Part shown: positions 17,066 to 25,168 of the stretch, piece by piece | How positions within the stretch are numbered: the stretch's first letter is position 1 | Layout of the letters: the number at the start of each line of letters is the position of its first letter | From: Tannerellaceae bacterium | Lineage (GTDB): Bacteria; Bacteroidota; Bacteroidia; Bacteroidales; Tannerellaceae | Reading direction: 5' to 3' | Assembly (NCBI GenBank): GCA_031264865.1 | Contig: JAISDJ010000025.1 | Location: forward strand, 1 to 35,162 | DNA: 35,162 nt | Translations under genes and position numbers: made by a program | The notes under the pieces: model-generated | Told to the model about the DNA's origin: nothing | Seen by the model: only the letters and a program-made list of their open reading frames with translations | The model's database searches: none

Positions 17066-18242
17066 GTAATTCTTTTCCTACTTTAATAAAAGCTTCAATT
17101 GCTTTGTTGAGATGCTCTTTCTCGTGTCCGGCGGATAATTGCACGCGGATACGGGCTTGTTCTTTCGGAACTACCGGGTAGTAGAAGCCGGTTACATAAA
17201 TACCTTCTTCTTGCATGCGGGCGGCAAAATCCTGTGATAGTTTGGCATCGTATAGCATAACGGCGCAAATGGCCGATTGCGTGGGCTTGATGTCAAAACC
17301 GGCAGCTATCATTTTGTCGCAAAAATAAGTTACATTATCTATTAATTTTGTGTGGAGTTCGTCGCTTTCTTCCAGCATTTTAAACATCTCCAGGCTGGCT
17401 CCCACGATGGAAGGCGCTAATGAATTGGAGAAGAGGTAAGGGCGTGAACGTTGGCGCAACAAGTCGATTATTTCTTTCTTGCCGGCTGTAAATCCACCCA
17501 TCGCTCCACCAAATGATTTGCCGAGCGTACCGGTAAAGATATCTATTTTACCATAACAGCTAAATTGTTCGGCAACACCATGTCCGGTAGGGCCAACTAC
17601 TCCTGCAGAATGGGATTCGTCTACCATAACCAAGGCATCGTATTTTTCAGCCAGTTCGCATATTTTAGCCATCGGAGCTACATTACCGTCCATAGAAAAT
17701 ACCCCATCTGTTGCAATGATACGGAAACGCTGTGCCTGAGCTTCTTGCAGGCAACGTTCCAATTCGTTCATATCGGCGTTGGCATAACGGTATCGTTTTG
17801 CTTTGCATAAACGTACGCCGTCAATAATAGAAGCATGATTCAGAGCATCCGAAATAATAGCATCCTCTTCCGTAAGCAGTGGCTCGAATAATCCGCCATT
17901 GGCATCGAAACAAGCCGCGTATAGGATGGTGTCTTCCGTTTTGAAATACCTGGCAATAGCTGCTTCCAATTCTTTGTGTAAATCTTGTGTTCCACAGATA
18001 AAACGAACAGACGACATACCATATCCATGCGTATCCATCGCCTCTTTGGCCGCTTTTATCAGGCGTTGATTGTCTGATAATCCTAAATAGTTATTAGCGC
18101 AGAAGTTTAATACATGATTGCCGGCGTTTACTTGAATATCGGCTCTTTGTGGCGTAGTGATAATACGCTCGTTCTTGTACAGACCGGCCGTTTTAATGTC
18201 AGCCAACTCGTTTGCCAGGAACTCTTTTAATTTTCCGTACAT
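17052..18242 (-). CDS. kbl: Glycine C-acetyltransferase (2-amino-3-ketobutyrate CoA ligase)
   Basis: A 396-aa PLP enzyme of the alpha-oxoamine synthase family, converting 2-amino-3-oxobutanoate and CoA to glycine and acetyl-CoA in threonine breakdown. Visible: FCANNYLGLSDNQRLI, GYGMSSVRFICGTQDLHKELE, the cofactor Asp in VMVDESHSAGVVG, and the Schiff-base Lys242 in FTGTLGKSFGGAMGG. The length and lysine position match Kbl of E. coli closely, which favours Kbl over the paralogues BioF, HemA and Spt; the N-terminus (GKLKEFLANELADIKTAGLYKNERII) is also Kbl-like. The threonine dehydrogenase partner tdh is not in this window. It heads a two-gene operon with the PHP phosphatase. Confidence 0.9.
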   Translation of the reverse strand: MYGKLKEFLANELADIKTAGLYKNERIITTPQRADIQVNAGNHVLNFCANNYLGLSDNQRLIKAAKEAMDTHGYGMSSVRFICGTQDLHKELEAAIARYFKTEDTILYAACFDANGGLFEPLLTEEDAIISDALNHASIIDGVRLCKAKRYRYANADMNELERCLQEAQAQRFRIIATDGVFSMDGNVAPMAKICELAEKYDALVMVDESHSAGVVGPTGHGVAEQFSCYGKIDIFTGTLGKSFGGAMGGFTAGKKEIIDLLRQRSRPYLFSNSLAPSIVGASLEMFKMLEESDELHTKLIDNVTYFCDKMIAAGFDIKPTQSAICAVMLYDAKLSQDFAARMQEEGIYVTGFYYPVVPKEQARIRVQLSAGHEKEHLNKAIEAFIKVGKELHVIK

Positions 18243-18341
18243 ACCTTTGTTTTTTGTTTGTTATAGTAAGATGTACAAAGGTCATTATTTTTTACGAATT
18301 ATACTACTTGTTGGGCGATGATTGTTTATTTCATAGATATT

Positions 18342-18391
18342 CTTGCATATGTGATATAAGTGCGATATATTTGTATTACTGAATATCACAT
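18342..18391 (+). promoter_or_regulatory. Toxin-antitoxin promoter with flanking operator repeat
   Basis: CTTG (18342-18345) and TATATTTG (18366-18373), 20 nt apart, form a good Bacteroidota promoter. A perfect 9-bp inverted repeat, ATGTGATAT (18349-18357) and ATATCACAT (18383-18391), brackets the -7 box; a partial copy, GTGCGATATA (18360-18369), follows the left arm. This fits autorepression by the antitoxin, common in type II systems. Confidence 0.6.
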
Positions 18392-18404
18392 TTATATAGC
18401 ACGT

Positions 18405-18662
18405 ATGGAAGCAATTGTTAATAGAAAGCAAACATCGTTCCGGCTTAGTACGGATTTGCTTAACCGTCTCAGACAGGCGGCAATGAAGCAGAATAGAAGT
18501 CTTAACAACTTCGTGGAAAGTGTCCTTATGGATGTCGTTTACAATGAACCGAATGAGGAAACAAAAGCAGCTATTGAAGAAGTAAAAGCCGGCAAATTAG
18601 CAGGTACGATAGATATGAAGAACTTCGATACATTTATGAAGTCCATAGATGATATCGAATGA
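18405..18662 (+). CDS. Ribbon-helix-helix antitoxin
   Basis: An 85-aa predicted antitoxin. The N-terminal half carries an Arc/MetJ-like ribbon-helix-helix pattern: strand QTSFRLSTDLL, helix LNRLRQAAMKQN, then SLNNFVESVLMDVVY. The C-terminal part is acidic and likely unfolded until it wraps the toxin. Start at 18405 (MEAIVNRKQTSF) is chosen since an upstream ATG at 18360 lies inside the promoter. Its stop overlaps the toxin ATG by 4 bp (ATGA), the standard coupled arrangement. It is expected to neutralise the toxin and bind the operator repeat upstream; both are inferences from the family. Confidence 0.85.
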   Translation: MEAIVNRKQTSFRLSTDLLNRLRQAAMKQNRSLNNFVESVLMDVVYNEPNEETKAAIEEVKAGKLAGTIDMKNFDTFMKSIDDIE

Positions 18663-18928
18663 AAGAACTTCGTTACAGTACCAAGGCAAAGAAAGATTTA
18701 AAGAGATACAGAAATAACCCTCATAAAATGAATAAGTTATACAAGGTATTAGCCTTGCTTATTAAGGGTATTGCAGTTCCCGAAACTTTCCAACCACATA
18801 AGTTGACAGGACAGTATAAAGGATGCCTGGAGTGCCATATCGAAGAGGATTTCCTATTGATATGGGTTGATGAAAAAAGCAATTTTATTGATATTATCAG
18901 ACTTGGAACACATTCCGAGTTATTTTAA
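18659..18928 (+). CDS. YafQ-like mRNA interferase toxin
   Basis: An 89-aa RelE-superfamily toxin of the YafQ branch, an endoribonuclease that cleaves mRNA on the ribosome. Positions corresponding to YafQ active residues are kept: H47 (FQPHKLTG), H60 and D64 (ECHIEEDF), H85 and F89 (THSELF). A Phe stands where E. coli YafQ has Trp after the Asp. The N-terminus [17 protein letters not shown] is the typical basic first helix. It overlaps the antitoxin stop by 4 bp, and its last 9 bp overlap the end of the convergent copA gene. All expected catalytic residues are present, so it is probably active. Confidence 0.88.
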   Translation: MKELRYSTKAKKDLKRYRNNPHKMNKLYKVLALLIKGIAVPETFQPHKLTGQYKGCLECHIEEDFLLIWVDEKSNFIDIIRLGTHSELF

Positions 18929-20965
18929 AAGTTTTAATCGCAAACTGTTCGTTACCACAGCCACCGAGCTGAAAGCCATAGCAGCACCGGCAATCATAGG
19001 ATTAAGCAACAATCCGTTTATAGGGTATAAAACACCGGCAGCTAATGGTATGCCTATCAGATTAAAAATAAATGCCCAGAAGAGGTTTTGCCTGATTAAT
19101 CGTACGGTTTGCTTTGAAATACGGATCGCTTTGGAAAACAACGACAAATCCGGGGTAATAAGCGTAACCATCGCTACATCCATAGCAATATCAATACCTT
19201 TACCCATGGCAATACTTACATCGGCGCGAGCTAGCGCCTGCGAATCGTTAATGCCGTCGCCAACCATTGCTACCTTCTTTCCCGAATGCTGTAATTCTTT
19301 GATATATTCATCTTTATCATTTGGCGATACGCCTGCTTTGTAATTTTCAATGCCTAATACGGAAGCTACGATTTCGGCGCTTCTCGGTGTATCACCTGTA
19401 AGTAAATGCACTTCGATACCTTGTTTTTTTAAGTTATCAACAGCAATCAATGATGTTTTTCTTATACGATCGGCGATAGCTAAAACGGCCAATAATACAG
19501 ATTCTTCTCCGTAATAGACAATGCTGTAGCCTGCCTCTTCCCAATATGCGATATATTTGGCGACTTTATCCGGAATAACGGTACAAAAGCTATCAGACAT
19601 TTTTTTATTGCCTACCCAATAAGTTTTATCACCTACTTCCATACAAACACCTTGTCCGGTAATACTTTCAAAACGTTTAGGCTCAAAAACGGAAGCGCCC
19701 GAGTCTTCCATCCAGTTGATGATAGCCGAAGCCTGCGGATGTTCCGACTTCAATTCAGCCGTATATAAGATATCAAGATAACAGATTTTTGATTCCGACA
19801 GCCAGTAGGAATCAATTACTAGCGGAACACCTTCGGTTAACGTTCCTGTTTTATCCAATACGATGGTATCTATTTTACATAGGTTTTCTAAAGCGTAGGC
19901 ATCTTTTATTAATATGTGCTGTTCGGCCGCTTTCCCTATTCCTACCATTAAAGCGGTTGGGGTGGCGAGTCCTAATGCACAAGGGCAGGCGATAACCAAC
20001 ACTGATACGGCAGCCAATAATCCATAAGAGAAAAAAGATGTGCCACCTGCTATCAACCACACGAGAAATGTAACAACAGCAATAACGACAACGGCAGGTA
20101 CAAACAGACGGCTTATTTTATCAGCAATACGTTGAACAGGCGCTTTACTTCCTTGTGCATCTTGCACCATACGAATAATTTGGGCTAATACGGTGGAATG
20201 GCCTACTCCTGTAGCCTGCATAGTAAAAGAGCCTTTTTGATTGATGGTACCGGCAAACACTTTGTCGCCGGTTGTTTTTTCCACCGGAATAGCTTCTCCA
20301 CTCAGCATGCTTTCATCAATAGACGAAGCGCCTTTTAGCAATGTACCATCTACCGGAATTTTTTCACCGGGGCGAACGCTTATTAAATCGCCGGTTTTTA
20401 ATGTTGAGATGAATACTTCTTCTTCTCTTCCATCGATTACTTTTTGGGCAGTTTTAGGTTGTAGTCTCATTAATCCTTTAATAGCAGAAGATGTGCTGTG
20501 CCTGGCTCTTTCTTCTAACAACTTGCCTAATAAAACGAAAGCAATGATAATACCTGATGCTTCGTAATATACGTGAGGTTCGAGTCCACGGCTTGTCCAA
20601 AATTGAGGATAAAAAGTATTAAATAGACTAAAGAAAAAAGCAATAGAAGTACTTAATGCAACCAATGTATCCATATTGGCATTTCCGCGCAGGGCATGCC
20701 GTATTCCATTTATATAAAAGGATCGCCCGAACAATAGCATAATGGCTAAGGCCAGTATCATCATTATTTGGTTTGCATAGGGAAGATACATAAAAATCAT
20801 TCCAAAGACAGCTAATGGAATAGCCAGTATCCAGGCGCCGATTGTATTACGCAACAGACGTTTATAGCTTTTACGATCTATCTCTTCCCTGACTTCCACA
20901 TAATTGGCGCAAGCGGCACAGCCCATTTCCAATACGGGTATTGTTCTTTTTTCTACTTTTTTCAT
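18920..20965 (-). CDS. copA: CopA-type P1B copper-transporting ATPase with a shortened N-terminus
   Basis: A 681-aa heavy-metal P-type ATPase exporting Cu(I) across the inner membrane. Visible: membrane helices; SGEAIPVEK (actuator loop); the metal-site CPC in [19 protein letters not shown] (near residue 325); phosphorylation site [16 protein letters not shown] (nucleotide domain); [11 protein letters not shown]; and MAFSSV in the last helix. The N-terminal metal-binding domain is nearly gone: only [12 protein letters not shown] remains (C16, C19), joined directly to [16 protein letters not shown], which in homologues comes after some 55 more residues. In TM7 the usual FWAFIYN reads FWAFIFN. 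Transport core motifs are intact, so the pump is likely functional, with altered regulation. It converges with the toxin gene, overlapping by 9 bp. Confidence 0.9.
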   Translation of the reverse strand: MKKVEKRTIPVLEMGCAACANYVEVREEIDRKSYKRLLRNTIGAWILAIPLAVFGMIFMYLPYANQIMMILALAIMLLFGRSFYINGIRHALRGNANMDTLVALSTSIAFFFSLFNTFYPQFWTSRGLEPHVYYEASGIIIAFVLLGKLLEERARHSTSSAIKGLMRLQPKTAQKVIDGREEEVFISTLKTGDLISVRPGEKIPVDGTLLKGASSIDESMLSGEAIPVEKTTGDKVFAGTINQKGSFTMQATGVGHSTVLAQIIRMVQDAQGSKAPVQRIADKISRLFVPAVVVIAVVTFLVWLIAGGTSFFSYGLLAAVSVLVIACPCALGLATPTALMVGIGKAAEQHILIKDAYALENLCKIDTIVLDKTGTLTEGVPLVIDSYWLSESKICYLDILYTAELKSEHPQASAIINWMEDSGASVFEPKRFESITGQGVCMEVGDKTYWVGNKKMSDSFCTVIPDKVAKYIAYWEEAGYSIVYYGEESVLLAVLAIADRIRKTSLIAVDNLKKQGIEVHLLTGDTPRSAEIVASVLGIENYKAGVSPNDKDEYIKELQHSGKKVAMVGDGINDSQALARADVSIAMGKGIDIAMDVAMVTLITPDLSLFSKAIRISKQTVRLIRQNLFWAFIFNLIGIPLAAGVLYPINGLLLNPMIAGAAMAFSSVAVVTNSLRLKLLK

Positions 20966-21081
20966 TTTTCATTGTTAATTAGCGCTCCTATTGCTCTCTA
21001 TAAAACAGTTTGTGTCGTCTTTTAGTTGTCTTTGGCAGAAAAATAAAATAGATCCTTCTTATTCTTTTTTCAAATAACTCA

Positions 21082-21089
21082 CAAATGTA
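21082..21089 (-). promoter_or_regulatory. Possible copA promoter -7 box
   Basis: On the minus strand this reads TACATTTG, matching TAnnTTTG, about 117 bp before the copA ATG. No clear TTTG lies at the standard upstream distance. The copA/pcrA divergent gap (20966-21206) shows no gene and no obvious metal-regulator palindrome. Confidence 0.35.
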
Positions 21090-21189
21090 TAAATTTTATA
21101 TGAGTAAACATACGGTAGCGAAAAGAATAAAGATACCATTATTCATCTTGCCTGAGAAAATCCGTAGTTATGTTTCAGCAAAAAAATAT

Positions 21190-21197
21190 TACCTTTG
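21190..21197 (+). promoter_or_regulatory. pcrA promoter -7 box with almost no leader
   Basis: TACCTTTG matches TAnnTTTG and ends 9 bp before the ATG at 21207. Transcription would begin near 21204, leaving a leader of only a few nucleotides. A convincing -33 TTTG is not seen. Confidence 0.45.
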
Positions 21198-21206
21198 TCT
21201 TCGAAA

Positions 21207-23474
21207 ATGGAAGAGTTATTGAGTCAATTGAATGATAGCCAGCGTGAAGCAGTGTTATATATCGATGGACCGGAACTGGTTATTGCCGGGGCGGGATCGG
21301 GTAAAACACGTGTGCTTACCTATAAAATAGCCTACCTTTTACAAAAAGGGGTGGCTCCTTTTCATATTTTGGCATTGACATTTACGAACAAAGCAGCCCG
21401 CGAGATGAAAGAGCGTATCGTTACGCTTACAGAACCTTCTAAAGCGCGCAGATTATGGATGGGGACTTTTCATTCTATTTTTTCACGCATTTTACGAACT
21501 GAAGCCGAACGGATTGGCTATTCATCCAATTTTACCATTTATGATTCAGCCGATTCGAAAAGCTTACTGAAATCAATTATCAAAGAAATGAAACTGGATG
21601 ATAAGGTGTATCGTCCGGGAATGATACAGTCTCGTATATCCAATGCCAAAAATGCGTTGGTGACCTGGAGAATGTATGAACAAAACAGAGAACTGATTCA
21701 GGGAGATATAAATGCAAAGGTTCCTATGATACGTGATATCTACCGGTTATATCAAAGCCGTTGCTTCCAGGCCGGAGCTATGGATTTTGACGACCTCTTG
21801 CTGCAAACAAACATTTTATTCCGCGACCATCCTGATGTCTTAGAAAAATACCGGAGCCATTTTCAATATATCTTAGTGGACGAGTATCAGGATACAAATT
21901 CGGCACAACACCTGATTGTTCAACGATTAGCGGAAGAACACCGCCGGGTATGTGTTGTTGGCGACGATGCGCAAAGTATTTATTCTTTCCGGGGAGCCAA
22001 TATCGACAATGTATTACAGCTAAAGAATATTTATCCCGACTTACGAGTATTTAAGTTAGAGCAGAATTATCGTTCGACGCAGAATATAGTAGATGCTGCC
22101 AATAGCTTGATTCGTAAAAATAAAGAACAGATACCTAAAACGGTTTATTCTGAGAAAGAAAAAGGTAATAAGGTATTTCTTGCATCTTCTTATTCGGATT
22201 ATGAGGAAGCTTATATCGTAGCTTCCAAAATAGATGAATTGAGAATGGGAGAGGGGCATTATTCGTTTGCTGATTTTGCCGTATTATATCGTACAAACGC
22301 TCAATCCCGTATATTGGAAGAAGCGCTTCGTAAACGTAATATTCCCTATAAAATATATGGCGGCCTGTCTTTCTATCAACGGAAAGAGATAAAAGACATA
22401 ATCGCTTACCTGCGACTGATTATTAATCCGCATGATGAAGAAGCTTTAAAACGTATTATCAATTATCCAACCCGTGGGATAGGGGATACTACCGTAGGCA
22501 AATTGATAACGGCTGCTAATGAAAATACAGTAAGTTTATGGACCGTCCTGGAACAACCGGCGACCTATTCTCTGCAATTAAACGGTGGAACACTAAAAAA
22601 ACTGACTGCTTTCAAAGAAATGATAGAAGAGTTTGTCGGGCAGAACAAAGAATTACAAGCTGATGAAATTACTTCCGTAGTAATAAAAAGGAGTGGTATA
22701 GCAAGTGAGTTGTTTCAAGACCGTTCGGTAGAAAGTATCAGCAGACAGGAGAATATAGAAGAACTGTTGAAAGGTATTTCGGAGTATATCGATATCAGGC
22801 GTGAAGAAGGTATGGAACAGGTTACATTAGCTGATTTCTTATCTGAAGTATCTTTATTAACCGACCAGGACAATAACAAAGAGGAAAATACCAATAAGGT
22901 AACACTCATGACGATACATGCCGCTAAAGGTTTGGAATTTAAGAATGTATTTGTTGTAGGATTAGAAGAAGATTTGTTTCCTTCGCTTATGTCGAAAGAC
23001 AATCCGAGGGCGATAGAGGAGGAGAGGCGTTTGTTTTATGTAGCCATTACCCGTGCGGAAGAGAATTGTATTCTCACCTATGCCAAGAGCCGTTTTCGTA
23101 ATGGAAAGAGTAATTTGTGTTCGCCCAGTCGTTTTTTAAAGGATATAGATGCAAAATATCTCCATGCGCCGGGAGAGGTTGCCCAAGATAGTTTTTTCAC
23201 AGAAAGAGAACAAACCCGTCAGCCGGCTTTTACATCTCCGTTTCAGCAACCTAAAGCTGTGGAACCACCTATTACACCGCCGGAACAAACGGCCCCACCA
23301 GCAGATATTTCCGGATTAAAAGTAGGCATGAAGGTACGGCACGACCGATTTGGAATTGGTGAAATTACAGCTATCGAAGGGAATGCCGGAAACACGAAAG
23401 CCACTGTTCACTTTTCTAACTTCGGACAGAAACAATTACTTTTAAAGTTCGCCCGTTTAACTATTATCAAGTAA
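21207..23474 (+). CDS. pcrA: UvrD/PcrA-family superfamily 1 DNA helicase
   Basis: A 755-aa 3'-5' DNA helicase for nucleotide-excision and replication-associated repair. SF1A motifs in order: Q motif LNDSQREAVLYIDGP, Walker A AGAGSGKTRVLTYKIAYLL, LTFTNKAAREMKERI, GTFHSIFSRILR, Walker B VDEYQDTNSAQ, GDDAQSIYSFRGA, LEQNYRSTQNIVDAANSLI, VTLMTIHAAKGLEFKNVFV and RRLFYVAITRAEENC. The C-terminus (VGMKVRHDRFGIGEITAIEG) is the Tudor-like fold of UvrD/PcrA that binds RNA polymerase. Length and this tail separate it from Rep. Start at 21207 is chosen because an ATG at 21195 falls inside the -7 box. It is divergent from copA and convergent with the lipoprotein gene 11 bp downstream. Confidence 0.93.
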   Translation: MEELLSQLNDSQREAVLYIDGPELVIAGAGSGKTRVLTYKIAYLLQKGVAPFHILALTFTNKAAREMKERIVTLTEPSKARRLWMGTFHSIFSRILRTEAERIGYSSNFTIYDSADSKSLLKSIIKEMKLDDKVYRPGMIQSRISNAKNALVTWRMYEQNRELIQGDINAKVPMIRDIYRLYQSRCFQAGAMDFDDLLLQTNILFRDHPDVLEKYRSHFQYILVDEYQDTNSAQHLIVQRLAEEHRRVCVVGDDAQSIYSFRGANIDNVLQLKNIYPDLRVFKLEQNYRSTQNIVDAANSLIRKNKEQIPKTVYSEKEKGNKVFLASSYSDYEEAYIVASKIDELRMGEGHYSFADFAVLYRTNAQSRILEEALRKRNIPYKIYGGLSFYQRKEIKDIIAYLRLIINPHDEEALKRIINYPTRGIGDTTVGKLITAANENTVSLWTVLEQPATYSLQLNGGTLKKLTAFKEMIEEFVGQNKELQADEITSVVIKRSGIASELFQDRSVESISRQENIEELLKGISEYIDIRREEGMEQVTLADFLSEVSLLTDQDNNKEENTNKVTLMTIHAAKGLEFKNVFVVGLEEDLFPSLMSKDNPRAIEEERRLFYVAITRAEENCILTYAKSRFRNGKSNLCSPSRFLKDIDAKYLHAPGEVAQDSFFTEREQTRQPAFTSPFQQPKAVEPPITPPEQTAPPADISGLKVGMKVRHDRFGIGEITAIEGNAGNTKATVHFSNFGQKQLLLKFARLTIIK

Positions 23475-23485
23475 GGATCGTATGA

Positions 23486-24250
23486 TTATCTCCTTTTCGG
23501 ATAAAGAGAAATCGCATGCTGTATGCTTGCCCAGCCGGTTATAGACGACGTATCTCTGCTAAAACTACTTATATAGTTTATCTTCAGAAACAGACTGTCT
23601 TTACCTGCGGCCTTTTCCTTAGCGGCAATACCGGCTAAATTAAAAGCGTTTATAAAAAGCCTGTCGGGCGTACTTGTTCTTTGTTCTTCAACGCCGGGAT
23701 TTTTGAATACACGTAGATACAGGTTATAGACCGGGTTATTGTTGCCATCTACGCCACTGGGTTCTTTTCTTGCATTATAGGCCAGTTCAAAGAGATTTTG
23801 TAATTGAACAGAATCGACGGGATGTATTGTATATAAGAAGAGACGGTCGAGGATATAAGCATACCCTTGCTGTATCTCTTTGATAAGGCGTTCGTTTCTG
23901 AACATTGTAGTGGTATCCAGTTCATTTAGTATCGTGTATAGAGGAACACCGTTTGCTTCAATAAGGTCTACCGTAAAGAAACCGGCTTGCCTGCCCGAAT
24001 CGGCATTTACCCCCAAACCATAATCAAGATTATATTTAAGTAATAAACAATCGCCATTGTCAACTCCCGATAACTGGTTGGAATAAACGAAAATGCTGTC
24101 TTTAAGCTGTATCTTTATTTCATCACCCGACTTCATCACTACACCCGGTTGGTTGGCAATGGTTATTTTTTGGTTACTATCTCCCAAACAAGATGTAATG
24201 AATATAACAGCCAACAGACTGTATATAATGAATAAACTGATTTTCTTCAT
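23486..24250 (-). CDS. Putative NigD-like lipoprotein, second of a tandem pair
   Basis: A 254-aa predicted lipoprotein of unknown function: signal MKKISLFIIYSLLAVIFITSC with lipobox Cys. Start at 24250 fits the signal peptide; an upstream in-frame ATG at 24316 would put 22 residues ahead of it. Its C-terminal third resembles the adjacent lipoprotein: NPVYNLYLRVFKN against KNVYQLYLRTSK, and LKINYISSFSRDT with GWAS against FKINYIKSFTTDS with NWAS, so the two are probably paralogues. Order and strand (sigma, membrane anti-sigma, lipoprotein, lipoprotein) link it to the sigma module upstream, though a terminator hairpin lies between the two lipoprotein genes. A NigD-type fold is a possibility, not a recognised match. 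Its stop is 11 bp from the convergent pcrA stop. Confidence 0.7.
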   Translation of the reverse strand: MKKISLFIIYSLLAVIFITSCLGDSNQKITIANQPGVVMKSGDEIKIQLKDSIFVYSNQLSGVDNGDCLLLKYNLDYGLGVNADSGRQAGFFTVDLIEANGVPLYTILNELDTTTMFRNERLIKEIQQGYAYILDRLFLYTIHPVDSVQLQNLFELAYNARKEPSGVDGNNNPVYNLYLRVFKNPGVEEQRTSTPDRLFINAFNLAGIAAKEKAAGKDSLFLKINYISSFSRDTSSITGWASIQHAISLYPKRR

Positions 24251-24317
24251 ATTATTTTTATTTTGTTCCGGGATACTGTTCCACGCCTGCAAATATAATA
24301 AATGCTTGAGATACAAA

Positions 24318-24348
24318 AAAAGGAGAATGAATAACTCACTCTCCTTTT
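24318..24348 (-). terminator. Terminator hairpin between the two lipoprotein genes
   Basis: AAAAGGAGA (24318-24326) pairs with TCTCCTTTT (24340-24348), with an inner TGA/TCA stem and a 5-nt loop. On the minus strand it is followed by a run of T, the form of an intrinsic terminator. It starts 19 bp after the stop of the upstream lipoprotein gene (24367-25122). Confidence 0.75.
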
Positions 24349-24366
24349 ACCATAATATAACGTTTG

Positions 24367-25122
24367 CTATTCATTTTTTGTTATGGGGATGGTTTGTATT
24401 TCTGAAGACGCCCAATTGGGGGTAGAATCAGTCGTAAATGATTTGATATAATTTATTTTAAAAGAATACTCGCTGTTGCCTTTTTCTTTTTCGGCATTAG
24501 AGATAGTATCAAAGAAATACTTTACATAATATGCATTTGGCACGATTTGATTGTTTTTCGGCGATTTTCCATCTCCTACTTTGCTAGTCCGCAAATAGAG
24601 CTGATACACATTTTTATTGCTCTCCAAAACCGGCTCCTGTTCTATATTATACGATAATTCATAGCGGTTTTCCTGACCTGTATCCATGGACTCTTGGTAT
24701 GAATCAATGAACAAATACCCTTTAACATAGTTCCTTAAGACAAGAGTGCTCATAGATAGTTCGTTTTCTTTAACACCAACCGTATCTGCTTTTGTAGGTA
24801 TTACCGTTCCTTTATCTACTACAGCATAGTCTATTTCCTGTATGATATGGTAACCAACCGTTGCAGTATTCGGATTATCCTCACTTTTATATGTACACAG
24901 AATTCTGCAACATTCCCCATCTAGGATTTGGAGAGATAAAGTTGGCGAATAAAGAGGATAATCTTCGTCATTGTAGTAGATTACGTTTCCTCCGGCTTTC
25001 AGATCAATCTCTACTAAGCCATAATATTCTCCCTGGATTGAAGAGCTGTTTTCTCCATCCAAACATGAATTCAACAACATGATGCTACCGGCTAACAAAC
25101 TGCCTAACATTAATTTTTTCAT
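24367..25122 (-). CDS. Putative NigD-like lipoprotein, first of a tandem pair
   Basis: A 251-aa predicted lipoprotein: signal MKKLMLGSLLAGSIMLLNSC with Cys20 followed by LDGENSS, acidic residues that may serve as a surface-export signal. The body is beta-rich: EYYGLVEIDLKAGGNVIYY, SLQILDGECCRILCTY, then NKNVYQLYLRTSKVGDG and a C-terminal strand pattern. This two-part layout (small N-terminal barrel, C-terminal beta-sandwich) is compatible with NigD-like proteins, but it is inferred from pattern only. It lies 46 bp after the beta-barrel anti-sigma candidate, so it is probably co-transcribed and a direct target of the sigma factor. It shares C-terminal similarity with the next lipoprotein. Confidence 0.7.
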   Translation of the reverse strand: MKKLMLGSLLAGSIMLLNSCLDGENSSSIQGEYYGLVEIDLKAGGNVIYYNDEDYPLYSPTLSLQILDGECCRILCTYKSEDNPNTATVGYHIIQEIDYAVVDKGTVIPTKADTVGVKENELSMSTLVLRNYVKGYLFIDSYQESMDTGQENRYELSYNIEQEPVLESNKNVYQLYLRTSKVGDGKSPKNNQIVPNAYYVKYFFDTISNAEKEKGNSEYSFKINYIKSFTTDSTPNWASSEIQTIPITKNE

Positions 25123-25168
25123 TTTACTAAAGTGTTTTATTTTTATTAAAAGAGTAATTTATAATTAG

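Noticed and set aside
18867..19343. Plus-strand frame of 158 codons across the toxin end and copA
   Set aside because: It is out of frame with the toxin and opposite to conserved copA motifs, hence a shadow.
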